Assembly: GCA_035079385.1 (NCBI GenBank) | Contig: JAVHKY010000048.1 | Location: 2,130,229 to 2,194,228, forward strand | DNA from: Aspidiotus rigidus | Lineage: Eukaryota; Arthropoda; Insecta; Hemiptera; Diaspididae | Reading direction: 5' to 3' | DNA length: 64,000 nucleotides | Shown here: positions 1 through 10,571 of the stretch, in pieces | How positions within the stretch are numbered: position 1 is the first letter of the stretch | How the letters are laid out: each line of letters starts with the position of its first letter | Notes under the pieces: generated by a model | The model's input: only the letters and a program-made list of their open reading frames with translations | Databases searched by the model: none | Told to the model about the DNA's origin: nothing | Position numbers and translations under genes: made by a program

Positions 1-294
1 CAAACTCGTCCACTTACTGATATAAATTCCTATTATCACTAAACGGACAAACTCGTCCATTTATTGATACTAGCAATGACGGCGCGCCTACGGCGCGCCT
101 CAGTAGTAAGTCAATGCATGGTAGTGATGTCGCACAGAACAAAAACCAAAACGAAAAACACGACATTATTTTTTTCAAGTGAAATACCGAAACAAACTGA
201 ATGGTGAAACTACCAAGAAATAGATTGAATATAGAAACTAATGATTAAAAACAAATAACAAAAAAACAAAGTAAAAGATACCCTAGCCGAATAC

Positions 295-2033
295 TTGCAT
301 GGAATGAATAACAATACCAAGGACTCCATCGGTTATTCTTTCATTAACGAGGATAGTTTTGCATTAAATACTCTGCTGACCAACTCAGCGCGCTCAATTG
401 GATTTTTACACCAATCTAAATTCTCAGATATTTCACGCCATTTCCCATTGCACGTACATGTAATAAATAAATCAGGTTTTCCAAATCTCGATACCAAAGT
501 CATGGCATCTTGATAATTTTGAGCCATGTTTCTGGGACTGTCTTCAAAGGTAGAAGGCAATATTATTGTTATAGGGTACCAATTTGGTAGTTTTCTCCTT
601 GAGATTTACCTTTAATATAATCGTATAAACCACGATATTGCTCAACCCTCAGATCTTTTTGATGAGTTGGAATATATTGTAAACATAGAGATTCACTTTG
701 ACAGTAGGCGTCAACGATAAATTGTTGACTCAATTTCCTAGCATGAACGAATGTTACAAACGTCGGACACATCACTCAACAGAAAAGCATAATAATGACT
801 CAACGATACCATCTCACCACTACGTGTTTTAAATCCTGGATGCCAGCCTCCACCCCCATATGGATATAAAATGGGATAAACCATAGGATTGGTGTGCTGA
901 GAACATGCTGATATCTGTATCAATTTTCCACTCTTGCTATGAATCTCTATATCCCTTAAATGAGGAGGACATCCATCACTGGATGAAAATACAGCAGCCA
1001 TTTCATTACAAGTTGGTAAACTGTAACGCTTACTATCAATACTATTACCGGCAGGTTTTTTTAATAACCACACACTGTAATCGATAGAAATGACAGCATT
1101 ATTATAACATCGTCTCATTTCACGTTCTTCAACTTCACGGAGATTCAGAAGTGTTGTAGCATAAATATTTTCTTCTCTTAATAATGTATCTAATTCAGTA
1201 AATAATTCCGGTAAACATCGAGAATATCTTGTTTTCCTACATTCATTAGCTAATTCTGAATCAATAAAATACAATTGCGAATATTTCCGTCGAGTATGTT
1301 CCTCTTCCCGCAAATTACTGCTCAAATGATGAATAACCCCTTGAACTTTAAAGCAACAAGCACCACCAGGAACATGACCAGCTGCTACACTCGCACCAAA
1401 TGATGCAAATGCCAAACTTGAATTATACTGTCGGATATTTTCAATGAAATCAGGGCTTGCGACCGAAATTTTTTTAACGGTTAACGGTTATCGGTCAAAT
1501 GACCTCACAAATTTTTTTGGTTATCGGTTATCGGTCAAAATGATCCTCCCAATTTTTTCGGTTATCGGTTATCGGTCAAGCTGTATTTTGACCAATAACT
1601 GTTAAATGTTGAAAAATATTTCGGTCAAAGTCCTAAAATTTTTGGTTAACGTTGTTAGAAGACCGAGAATTTTCGGTCAAATAACAGTTATAACCGAAAA
1701 ATTAACGGTTAACGGTCAATCGGTCAAGATCGATCGTCAATTATAACGGTTAAAGGTCAATCCGTCAAAATTGATATTTTCATTTCGGTTATAAAAGTTA
1801 ACCGAAAAATAACTGTTATTGTGCAAGCCCTGAATGAAATTATTGCTACAACAATGGTCATTACATAATAACTCTTTTATCAACTTAGGTACATTGAAAT
1901 TGAAATCGAATACGTATTTGCCCCCCATACAACATTTGGTAAATATTTTTTGGTGACCAGTTCTTTCACTGTTGAAATACAACGCATGACAATAAGTACA
2001 TTCATTATTCATGGGACCTAAATAATAAGGTAC
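295..2033 (-). pseudogene. Helitron Rep/helicase, N-terminal part, broken
   Basis: Fragments in several frames match the part of Helitron transposase upstream of the HUH nuclease motif. From N to C they are a Cys-rich start (about 1840-2012, with C-x2-C and CC motifs), the 225-residue stretch at 738-1415 (containing HTNPMVYPILYPYG), a stretch at 569-775, and the Helitron_like_N signature SPRNMAQNYQDAM followed by FGKPDLFITCTCNGKW at 333-560. The reading frame is lost just downstream and no His-x-His nuclease motif or helicase domain is present, so this is a 3'-truncated relic. A hAT MITE at 1451-1832 splits it. The family is clear; function is not retained. Confidence 0.85.
1451..1832. mobile_element. 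hAT MITE (382 bp) inside the Helitron relic
   Basis: Perfect 10-bp terminal inverted repeats (CAGGGCTTGC at 1451-1460, its complement at 1823-1832) are flanked by a perfect 8-bp target duplication AATGAAAT (1443-1450 and 1833-1840). An 8-bp duplication and a CAGGG start are typical of hAT transposons. The interior has no coding capacity and consists of degenerate short repeats of the type CGGTTATCGGTCAA and their complements, so the element could fold on itself. It interrupts the Helitron reading frame and is therefore younger. Confidence 0.92.
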
Positions 2034-2337
2034 AGGATTTCCTCCATCACCCTATTCCGATGTTAGAGAATCGTTTGCGTGACGTTACACAGATCTGTAT
2101 GGACCAAATTTGGAGACAGTTCTGCAGTTGATCCAAAACGATCACTCATAACATAAGGATGATCTAAAGTTACTAATAACAAATTAACGATCTCATCGAT
2201 ATCCATATGATCATTCGGTGGTTCTGATAAAGGTACCGAAGACTCCTTCTCGAAACATTGGGAAAATATACATTTAACGGTACCAAATGTTGTAACAACT
2301 CTGAACTTGACCCAAACTGATCACTGCGGTATACTCT
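2034..2337 (-). other. Possible Helitron N-terminal remnants
   Basis: Short open stretches on the minus strand, for example around 2110-2220 with DHMDIDEIVNLLLVTLDHPY, look coding and lie directly upstream of the Helitron fragment. I cannot place them in a named family. They may be the start of the Helitron protein or another relic. Confidence 0.3.
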
Positions 2338-2448
2338 GTTCACATTAAGGAAGGATAGAAATATGACCTCGAGAACGGAACGCTCCGGGTAATTTTAATC
2401 TACCGTTCCGTTCTCAAGGTCATATTTCTATCTTTCCTTAATGTGAAC
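2338..2448. repeat. Near-perfect 45-bp-arm inverted repeat
   Basis: Arms at 2338-2382 and 2404-2448 are complementary with only a few mismatches, separated by a 21-nt loop. The left arm begins GTTCACATTAAGGAAGG. It adjoins the terminal repeat pair at 2448-2911 and may be part of the same foldback element. Confidence 0.8.
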
Positions 2449-2911
2449 CACAGTATAAGATGAAGAGGTAATGACACAACGCTAAAATCGTGTCCGCAGT
2501 TTTGAAGTTGTACGTACAAACTTCCGCTAGGTTTGCAGCAAACACTCGGGCTGTTTCCCTGTTCCTTCTACACCCCACCTGCGCCGAGACGTTACCGTTG
2601 GTACCATAGTATTGATGAAATTTCCAAGGATTATAAAAAATCCAAGAATTTACTTAGAAGGGTGATTCTTTCGAAATTTTATAGAGTAGATTCAATGGTA
2701 TTTTTATACCAAATATGAAATGCATCGGCTGATTCCTGATCCTGCAATAAATTTTTGAAAGTAGCGGCGTTCCCATAAGACTCTGTACATTACCCATCAC
2801 TTTCATCACGAGCGCTGCGCTCGGAATGTTCAGAACTACTTCAAAATCACGGACAGCGTTTACCACAGTCAGAATCCGTTCGTGTCCCTACCTCTTCATC
2901 TTATACCGTGG
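2448..2911. mobile_element. Small element with ~24-bp terminal inverted repeats
   Basis: CCACAGTATAAGATGAAGAG at 2448 is matched in inverted orientation at the right end (2889-2911) with one mismatch. No target duplication or coding sequence is evident, so the superfamily is unknown. Confidence 0.5.
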
Positions 2912-3336
2912 TTTTACAATAGGTACCAAGAAAATTAAACACTAGAGACTGAAAATCTTTTGGAATTTTCAGCTCACCAGAAATTACTTTACGTTTAAGT
3001 TCACAATTAGAATCAGGATTATTTATTATTACGTTAAATATTTCTTCTTCTAGAAAATACATATTGTCCAAAATAGCCTATCTTTAGCGTTATACACGTC
3101 TGCCATGTTGAACCAGTTGAAATTTTTTGCCAACTCACAATGATGTTGAACGTATGTGCACTGAACGTTACAACACAATTTTTTCTATAGATAGGTAGAT
3201 TACCACTGACGTCAATATGCAAGGTCAATATGTGCACACGTTATCTAAGGCACTGATACACTAAATGGTAATAGGGTACTCTGAAAGGCGGTATACTCAT
3301 CACATTCACAGTTCTAAGTTCATTAATTTTTTATAC
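2912..3336. other. Intergenic stretch, nothing recognised
   Basis: About 420 bp between the small inverted-repeat element and the PolB C-terminus. Short minus-strand open stretches occur but I recognise no family. The sequence GGCGGTATACTCAT near 3283 resembles the left arm of the 2338 hairpin. Confidence 0.3.
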
Positions 3337-4700
3337 CTATAGATTTTTATATCCATATGGTATAGTATTGTAATTAGGTAAGATTACTCTCTCATCATAC
3401 TCAAACTTGAACTTTTTGGTCTCTACTTTATTTACCAAATTTTTAGTTTTTGTGTCCCTATTTATTCTATTATAAGTCAAGTCTATAGAAGTCTGTTTTG
3501 GTTCTTCCATATATTCCTTAATTAGTTTTATCATTGTTTTCCCATTCAACTTTTCTATTTTTAGCTAAATTGGTTTCATAATAATAACTTTTAGGACCTG
3601 TTGATGCCCATAACTTTATATAATCACCCTTCCTGAGTTCATCTGTCCACTCTCCAAGCATATCACCTGTTTCTATTGTGTTTATTCCATCATCAAGATA
3701 TACTATGGAATCAGCGTCACAATAAATAACTGCCTCACCTAATACATCCATTTTTTCATACAATCTTGGTCTGGCATTTGCTGTTGTGAATAAAGCTATA
3801 TAAATATTTGTACTGGTATTATTCTTAACATAGTGATCCTTAAATTTATAACTCATCTGTGCCATCTCATCTGTCAAATAATTCACATTTATATCTGTCA
3901 ATCTATCATCGAGTAATATTTTATAAAATCTTCGCACGTCAGTCACATATTCTGTTTGACTTGTATTTTGTCTTTGTCCAAACTTTCCCCATAAACTATT
4001 CAAACATATTTTTGCTACAGCTCTCCTGCCTGGATTTACTTCAATTTTTTCAGGATCCAAGTCAATCCCTAGTTTCTCTTTTATATCCTGTATATATTTG
4101 TCATTTGAATTATAATTATGAGGACTCGATTCTAATTTAATTTTCATGAAGTTTTTTACATATCCTTTAAATAAACTTCTACTCCTTTTTTCAAAATTCC
4201 AAACTTCATAAATTTCTACAATCTCATACCTACCCTTTTTCAATTGCTTTATCAACTTCAATAGTTGACCGCATTCCAGTAATCATTCTTTCATTTTCAT
4301 TATGGAGGCATTTTCTTATTTTCTTTTCAGCACATTTCAATCATAATGGGAATAATAATTTTTCATTTTTATCCATTTTAACCTTTACTGGTAATACAGG
4401 ATGATATAATTTTCTTGGTGGCAAAACTTTACATTTTATTAATCCAAACCATTTCTTAGAATAATAACCTGGTTTAATAATCTTTTTTGGATGATCTACA
4501 GGGTACCAGTCATAAAATTGAACAGTAGGGTATAAACTACAAACATCTATGTACTTTTTTTATTAGATTTAGCCCAAAGTTTAAATGTATTAGTCCTTCC
4601 TCCAAAGAATGCATCCCTTGGATTCAAAGGCTCTACTATTTCTGGTTTTTCACTATTTTTATACTTACTCTGGCGATTTAATCCACTTACATTCCCACAT
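3337..4700 (-). CDS. PolB polymerase palm and C-terminus (broken)
   Basis: Motif A survives in broken frames near 4530-4550 as DVCSLYP. Motif B appears in the 3518-4261 stretch as CLNSLWGKFGQR. Motif C reads YCDADSIVYL, keeping both metal-binding aspartates. The C-terminus overlaps in another frame (3337-3549, ending DTIP-like residues NTIPYGYKNL), as usual for this family. Frameshifts lie at 4262-4735 and at about 3540, so no active polymerase can be made from this copy. Confidence 0.85.
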
Positions 4701-4734
4701 TTCTACTAAATTATAACCAGCTTCCTTTATTCTA

Positions 4735-6179
4735 TCACTTCTCACTTTTGTTTTTTTGTACGTCACCCATTTCTTCCTTTTTAATATTATTTATAGTATT
4801 CTCACTGTAACATTTTCTACAACCATGCCAGAAACATCCATGATACTGATACACAGTGTTAGTATTCTCATCAAAGCCATCAACTTTTGCTCCACAAATC
4901 ATTTGTTCACCACCATTCAGCGCGTGTTTTATATTAGGATTTTTAAGGTGATTCAGCCAAGTTATGGATTGTTTTGAATATTTTTTTTCAATGGGTTCAT
5001 ATACAACAGCTATTGTATCTTTCCATATATATTTAGATCTATATATAGCCATACAAACACTTGCAATGGTTAAATATTGGAATGGATCTATATCTGCTAT
5101 ATCTAGAAATGCTTCTCTGAATTTTAGACAACCATTTCTTAAAATATCTACATCTGTCCCATAATATTCTAGAAGTTCTTTCTTCATATCAAAAACATAA
5201 TTTTCTTGAACTCTTTGTAAATACCATTCTAAAAATTTTCTCCTAGCCTCAGGTTTCATTTGATTATAACAATAATACTTTTTGTTAGGGATTGGTCCAA
5301 CATAGTTCTCATTTTCTTTAGTATTGAATAAATGTGGGAAATACCCCTTCTTGAACTCAGTTAATCCAAATGTTTTTGGAAAATCACTTAGAAGGCCATT
5401 GATAAAATTACTACTATCAATAATTTTCAAATGTATTTTAGGTATTTCCAATAGCATAAGTTTTGATCCATTATAAATTGTATAAGGTTTGAGAGTATTT
5501 TCAACGCAATATTTCAATATAAACTGTGAATCATAACCTTTTGCATAGTGAGCTATGAATGTATAATGTTTATGTTCCTCTGTAATCAACCATTTACAAA
5601 ATTCATCATTTGTTTTGAATTCATTTTTATTGCCTTTAATGTCATGAAAAATTACTAAATTTGGTATATGAGTCCCTGTTTCTTGTTGAGCTTCATAATC
5701 AAAGTATTTCTATTTTTCAGTATAAGTACATTTAGGTAATTCATCCTTTTTTCTTCTTCTTCACCAAAAATTTCATTTTTGAAAGGAAATGGATTTAACC
5801 TATCTAACAATTCATATTTATTCATTGTACTTAACCCCTTTATTTTTTCTTCTTTGGCTTTTGCTCTCAATTCTTTCAGATTATAGTCTTTTATAGGTTT
5901 AACAAACTCTTGAGAATTACCTTTGCATAGACAAATTTCTCTCTTACATTTACCTCCCTTTTGTTTCTTCCATTGCATATAACATTTATGAGTTTTTATT
6001 TCAATTACCTCCTTACAATTTCTACATATTTCAAATCCACATGTGTGTTCAGGTTCAAGAGATCCTAAATAATATGTCCTAATATTGTCAATGCAATTAA
6101 GAAAGTTTACATTACCTCTAAAAGAGAGTTTATTACAATCTAAGCATTTGAATATATTGTTACAAACTTCCTTATGGTT
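4735..6179 (-). CDS. PolB exonuclease region (two frames)
   Basis: The upstream fragment (5655-6179) has the remaining Cys-rich linker (CGFEICRNC, HKCYMQ) and a SAP-like helix pair (LKELRAKAKEEKIKGLSTM). The downstream fragment (4735-5589) has AHYAKGYDSQFIL (Exo II region) and YYGTDVDIL (Exo III region), then the conserved YQYHGCFWHGCRKCY near its end. A frameshift separates the two near 5.6 kb. These motifs would place the catalytic Asp residues of a proofreading domain. Confidence 0.85.
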
Positions 6180-6187
6180 ATCAAAAC

Positions 6188-7770
6188 CAGAGTATTGCAG
6201 CCAGCCGAAAGCCAAAAGCCGAAAGCCGAATTCAGCCAAATTCCCGGCCATTAAGCCGAAAGCCGAAAGCCAGCTTTATGTTTACTCTTGGAAGCCGAAA
6301 GCCAAATTCAGCCGAATTTTTTCGGCTGATTTTCGGCTTATTTCTCATATGCGCGAAATGACATGACGTGTGACACGCAGTTCTCGATCTTGTAGGCTGT
6401 AATCTGTATAGCAGGCTAGCAGTATCGATCTGAACTGGTGATCCCTGTTATCAGAGTCTGCCTGTTATAACTAGTACTATTAAATATTAATCGTGTTTTT
6501 GACATATTGTCTGCACTCTGTTGCGACGAGAGGGTGTGCGAAGTATTAATCGAAAGTCTCCTCGTGCCTTATCAATTCATTTCGTTTGCCGTATGCCATA
6601 CTTGGAGTAAGAGGTTAGTAAGAGTGATGCCGCAGGACTTTCAAATATTTTCGTACTTCTAGGACTTGAAATTTTTCATTTTGAATTCTTGGACATGGAA
6701 ATATTTTCAACTGTGGGACTTGGAATTATTTTCAAATTATGGGACTTTGAAATATTTTCATCTGCTGGACTTGGAATCATTTTCCAATTGTTGGATTTTG
6801 AAATATTTTCAAATTATGGGACTTGGAATTATTTTCAACTGTCGAACTTGAAATTATTTTCAAATTGTGGGACTTTGAAATATTTTTATATATGTGTGAA
6901 ATTTTTCATTTTCAATTCTTGGACTTAGAAACAAGAAGTATGAAAATATTTTAAAGTCCAACAATTGGAAAATAATTCCAAGTCCAACACTTGAAAAATT
7001 TTACAAGTCCATTTATGAAAATACTTCAAACTCCCCCCTCCCCCCATTGGAAAATAATTCCAAGTCCAACAGTTGAAAATATTTCCAAGTCCAAGAAGTA
7101 CGAAAATATTTCTAAGTCCTGCGGCATCACTCTTACTCGCCTCTTACTCCGAGTATGACATACGGCGAACGAAACGAATTGATAAGGCACGAGGAGACTT
7201 TCGATTAGTACTTCGCACATCCTCTCGTCTGTTGCGTGCTTGTGTTGTGTGTATTCCCGGGCCCCGGCGATTTTCAAAATGGGTCGTTATAAAGAATCGA
7301 CAACCAGATTAAAATCATAATGACCGGGAGAAAGAATAACTTGTGCCACTTCCAATTCCAAACTCATTTTTTCATATGTGAATTGAATTCAATGAATTGA
7401 TCTCGAAAATTTGGATGCTCAAACCTCAAACTTACACGCTTCCCTCAGAAGCAGTCTGGCTTACCATGTTTTCGGCTTTCTGCCTCGTTTGTCAGTTTGT
7501 CACTCAATCCACAGAACACAGATTCATATTTTTGTTACGTTTTTCATTCCCTGGTTGCAACAAACCGACAACAAAATCATCAGCCAGCCAAAAATCAGCC
7601 GAAAATCAGCTGAAATCCCGCCAAAAAATCAGTGATCAGCCAGCCATAAGTCAGCCGAAAGCCAGCCGAATTTTTCTGATCAGCCATAAGCCGTAAGCCG
7701 AATCCAAATTTTTGAAGGTCGTCAGCTTCAGCCGTAAGCCGAAGCCGAATTTTTCGGCTGCAATACTCTG
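6188..7770. mobile_element. Non-autonomous hAT element (1,583 bp) in PolB
   Basis: Perfect 15-bp terminal inverted repeats (CAGAGTATTGCAGCC at 6188-6202 and its complement at 7756-7770) are flanked by a perfect 8-bp duplication ATCAAAAC (6180-6187 and 7771-7778). Subterminal zones at both ends are packed with AGCCGAAA-type short repeats. There is no transposase; the centre holds a separate foldback structure (6525-7229). It disrupts the PolB gene. Confidence 0.93.
6525..7229. repeat. Foldback structure nested in the hAT element
   Basis: Outer arms of about 140 bp (6525-6665 and 7090-7229) are inverted copies with some mismatches. Between them lies an array of about 30-bp units of the form GGACTTGGAAATATTTTCAA, running forward to about 6950 and in reverse complement to about 7090. 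It could form a very long hairpin. It may be a separate foldback transposon that inserted into the hAT element, or original hAT interior. Confidence 0.75.
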
Positions 7771-7778
7771 ATCAAAAC

Positions 7779-8034
7779 AGTCTTGATTAACACAGTACCT
7801 ATTACAATCCTTGCACAAAATTCTCTGTTTTGTATCAACTGCATGCTCATCCTGAAAACATAATATACATTTTCTCACCTTTTTTAGACACTTATGTTTG
7901 GCTTTCTCTTCATAAGGTCTATTGCATTCATGACAATAATAACTTGATCCAAGAAAACCCGCCATTTTTGAAATTACATCAAAATGATTACCATTTTTAT
8001 ATAAATATACTTTTATATCTTTTTTAGGTCCGCT
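7779..8034 (-). CDS. PolB Cys-rich linker (fragment between TRIM and hAT)
   Basis: This stretch reads FDVISKMAGFLGSSYYCHEC and continues with further Cys pairs (CILC, CKDC, CVNQDC). Related polymerases have this zinc-binding linker between the N-terminal region and the exonuclease. Both ends are target sites of transposons: the TRIM on the right and the hAT element on the left. Confidence 0.8.
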
Positions 8035-8039
8035 ATATA

Positions 8040-8254
8040 TGTAAGATGTAAAATCTTGACAAATCTGGCGATGCTGTGTTTCCACAGAATCATATCAAAA
8101 AGTCGAGTTCCCGAAGGAAAAGCAGGTCAGCTGACTGCACTCGGAAGGATAAACAGAAGGAGAGAGGAATAGCATTATATAGTCGGAGCTCCGAACTTTG
8201 TCCGTGAGTAGGAGAGTGACGCGACTGACGGTGAAGAACGTTCACGTTCTTACA
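8040..8254. repeat. TRIM left LTR
   Basis: 215-bp repeat, TG...CA ends, nearly identical to 8471-8685 (one difference noticed, CATATCAAAA against CGTATCAAAA). It contains a TATA-like GCATTATATAGTCGG that could serve as a plus-strand core promoter. Confidence 0.85.
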
Positions 8255-8470
8255 TCTCCACCGCTAAGAGGAAAAGGATAAGGAGTAGACTTTTTTGATA
8301 CGGCTTACTGCATGGTGTAGGCTTACTGCGCACGCAGGAGTGGACATGGTCCGTGTACCTACGGGGAGTGGAGTGTATCCGTGTACCCAACTAATGCGGC
8401 TTACTGCATGATGTAGTCTTACAGCGTTCATCTACAGGAGACCGGGAGACTCAGTTATTTTGATACGATT

Positions 8471-8685
8471 TGTAAGATGTAAAATCTTGACAAATCTGGC
8501 GATGCTGTGTTTCCACAGAATCGTATCAAAAAGTCGAGTTCCCGAAGGAAAAGCAGGTCAGCTGACTGCACTCGGAAGGATAAACAGAAGGAGAGAGGAA
8601 TAGCATTATATAGTCGGAGCTCCGAACTTTGTCCGTGAGTAGGAGAGTGACGCGACTGACGGTGAAGAACGTTCACGTTCTTACA
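8471..8685. repeat. TRIM right LTR
   Basis: 215-bp direct repeat partner of 8040-8254. Near identity of the pair indicates a fairly recent insertion. Confidence 0.85.
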
Positions 8686-8691
8686 TATATA

Positions 8692-9277
8692 ACAGAATTG
8701 AAATTTTCTGCACAAACAACGTTTATCTGAATACCTATTTATTAGTTTCTCCAAATTTGCAATATCATCTAATGTAAAACCTTCCTGATTGTAATAATCA
8801 AGTTGATTACATAATTGATTAGTAAGGTCTGTCTGTAATTTTCTCCCCTTACAAATATATACAATGTCATTTTTAGAAAATTCTTTACTAAATACAGTGT
8901 TAATTGACGGATTCTCTTCAGGGTAAGTTAATGCTACAACTACAGCTCTAGGGCAACATAGATTATCTTTATTTCTTATTTCAACAATAGATTTTTTAGT
9001 TTGTTTGGTCTGAGCTAGATTTAAAATTTTACTACCTTTTGCACCTTGGGGCATTGCAATTACATTTATAGGTATTGAAAGTAGATGTTGTTAGATCAAG
9101 ATCTTTATTTGAAGTTAGGATGTTTGAAATAGTTTCCATCAATGTTTCTACCAATTCTTGAGTTGAAGCACCTGTTTGATAACCTGTTGATATATGTGTA
9201 TTAAGCACAGAATTTTGTACAACAATATTTATTCTATCTGATCTTCTGAAATTGGTACGTTTTTTTAGCAACCTCAA
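8692..9277 (-). CDS. PolB N-terminal region (fragment)
   Basis: The open stretch contains KKSIVEIRNKDNLCCPRAVV, a segment found near the N-terminus of many arthropod Polinton-type polymerases. Upstream (9032-9277) are the RSDRINIVVQ and TQELVETLMETI segments that usually precede it. A frameshift in a run of A residues near 9262 disconnects the most upstream part (9280-9350), which still reads LILEPSRDEQVDLIIRALRE. The downstream side is cut by the TRIM at 8685. Coding is clear; exact start unknown. Confidence 0.75.
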
Positions 9278-9352
9278 TCATTTCTCTAAGTGCTCTAATT
9301 ATTAAATCTACTTGTTCATCCCTTGAAGGTTCTAATATCAATTCTGAATTTT

Positions 9353-9700
9353 TTATATAAATGGTATAATCAATTTGATATGCTCTAAACTTTTGAACAT
9401 ACCGAGATCTATGCTCAGTAATGTCAGTTCTGGCTCAAAAAATGAATCCTCAAAAGAAAATATGTTATTTAAATGTACAGGAGTGTTATTTCTCAATAAA
9501 TTAATTAGATCAGTCTTCTTTATTTTATAATATCCTTTTATATTTCTCTCCTTTGCAATTTTTCTTAATTCTTTCACAGTTGGAACCTTGGGTGGTGATT
9601 CAATATTTAATAACTTGAGTAAATCAACTTTCCTGATTTTACTATAACCTTTTAAGTTTTTACCTTTGGCAATGCTTCTCAATTCTTTTACAAATACCAT
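9353..9700 (-). CDS. SAP/LEM-like repeat protein (PolB element accessory ORF)
   Basis: 115 codons with ATG at 9700. Two tandem copies of a helix-extended-helix unit are visible: VKELRSIAKGKNLKGYSKI and VKELRKIAKERNIKGYYKI, each followed by a K..DL..LL helix. This pattern resembles SAP or Rho-N-type nucleic-acid-binding motifs that accompany Polinton-like polymerases. The ORF lies directly upstream of the polymerase on the same strand and may once have been its N-terminus, because coding-like sequence continues past its stop toward 9280. DNA-binding role is inferred. Confidence 0.65.
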   Translation of the reverse strand: MVFVKELRSIAKGKNLKGYSKIRKVDLLKLLNIESPPKVPTVKELRKIAKERNIKGYYKIKKTDLINLLRNNTPVHLNNIFSFEDSFFEPELTLLSIDLGMFKSLEHIKLIIPFI

Positions 9701-9762
9701 TTTGATATTATTATTTTTACCTAATAAGATTTTTTCCCTTTCTATTTATTAGGGAAAAATTT

Positions 9763-10217
9763 TTAAAGAAAATTATTTTTACATAGTTGTATTATTTCTA
9801 ACATATTCTCATATATTTTAATTTTTAGATGGTCTCTGAGAGAAACTAAAGAAACAGTTCTTCCACATTCACAAACAGTGTTCACTTGCTTACGCTTATA
9901 ATTTTTTTGAACTGCTAATTTATGGTTATCTTTATTCTTCTCATAATATTCTTTCCTTGATCTACTCCTACATTCTTTACACCAATCATGTTTCTTATTG
10001 AAATCCTTTTCATCCTTTACAGACTTACATCTTATACAATATTTTTCATAGAAAGACAATTCAATTGTTATTTCATTTTTAACACCAGAGCATTCCTTAC
10101 ATATTATTGGAGAGATATTTTTGAGGATACAAATTCTTTTTCATTTTTTACCTTTTTACATTTAGAGCAAAATCTTTCATTTTGTGAAAACTTGATAACC
10201 CGAGAATTGTTTGCCAT
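9763..10217 (-). pseudogene. Zinc-finger protein, frameshifted copy (PolB element accessory)
   Basis: Homologous along its length to the intact 154-codon ORF at 22394-22858. The ATG at 10217 begins MANNSRVIKF. A first C-x2-C pair follows, then a small deletion near 10110 shifts the frame, and the rest is open from about 10059 with YCIRCKSVKDEKDF, a second CKEC pair and VCECGRTVSLVSL. The two-CxxC layout with a Lys-rich YYEKNKDNHK helix resembles the zinc part of endonuclease VII-like proteins, a loose likeness only. Confidence 0.7.
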
Positions 10218-10571
10218 CTTTTTTCCTAATTATTTATATAGAAGAAATTTTTTTAGAAGGAATTTTTTACATAATGTTTTTATAATAGACAACAAATCAA
10301 CAAAACATAGACAGTAACATGAAAAACCGTCAGAAAACCTTCGCAAATCCTGTCTAAAAACGTCTCAAATCCTGTCCAAATTCTTCTCATAATACTTTCA
10401 ATCAATAAACCTACTCAAAACCTTTACAAAATACGTTCAAATTATGTTCAATAAATTCTCATAATAATTATGTTCAATCAATAAACCTACTCAAAACACG
10501 TTCAGATTACGTTCAATTCACAAAGAAAAGATGGACCTTCATAAATTCATAAAGCCTTCTTGATTAGATGT
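10218..10571 (-). promoter_or_regulatory. Conserved upstream region of the zinc-finger ORF
   Basis: On the minus strand, the 100-150 bp upstream of the ATG match the region before the homologous ORF at 22394. Shared blocks include GGACAGGATTTGAGACG, GAAGGTTTTCT and an A/T-rich stretch next to the start. Conservation of non-coding sequence between two diverged elements suggests a promoter or other cis signal. The remainder has short direct repeats such as AATAAACCTACTCAAAAC (twice). Confidence 0.5.

Larger units (their letters stand above)
8040..8685. mobile_element. TRIM (miniature LTR element, 646 bp) in PolB
   Basis: Two near-identical 215-bp direct repeats (8040-8254 and 8471-8685) start TGTAAGA and end TCTTACA, an inverted 7-bp end pair with the canonical TG...CA. 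The direct repeats flank a 216-bp non-coding interior. A TATATA duplication (8034-8039 and 8686-8691) is consistent with integrase-made target sites, though the AT context makes its exact length uncertain. There is no gag or pol. A primer binding site was not identified, so orientation is unknown. Confidence 0.85.
3337..9277 (-). pseudogene. Protein-primed type DNA polymerase B of a Polinton/adintovirus-like element, interrupted
   Basis: One decayed gene read right to left. The N-terminal region (8692-9277) and the Cys-rich linker (7779-8034) precede a 3'-5' exonuclease region (4735-6179) and the palm/thumb (3337-4700). Domain order and motifs match the DNA_pol_B_2 family of Polintons, adintoviruses and related linear elements. 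Two insertions interrupt it: a TRIM at 8040-8685 and a hAT element at 6188-7770. Several frameshifts lie between 3.5 and 5.7 kb and one near 9.26 kb. Flanking reading frames are compatible with clean insertion of both transposons. Protein-primed replication is known for the family but no terminal protein was identified here. Confidence 0.88.

Noticed and set aside
1..290. CRISPR-like repeats near the window start (ACAAACTCGTCCA twice)
   Set aside because: Only two copies, no spacer regularity, and the setting is eukaryotic.
3034..3237. 67-codon frame on the minus strand upstream of the Helitron relic
   Set aside because: No match to Helitron or PolB proteins that I can recognise.
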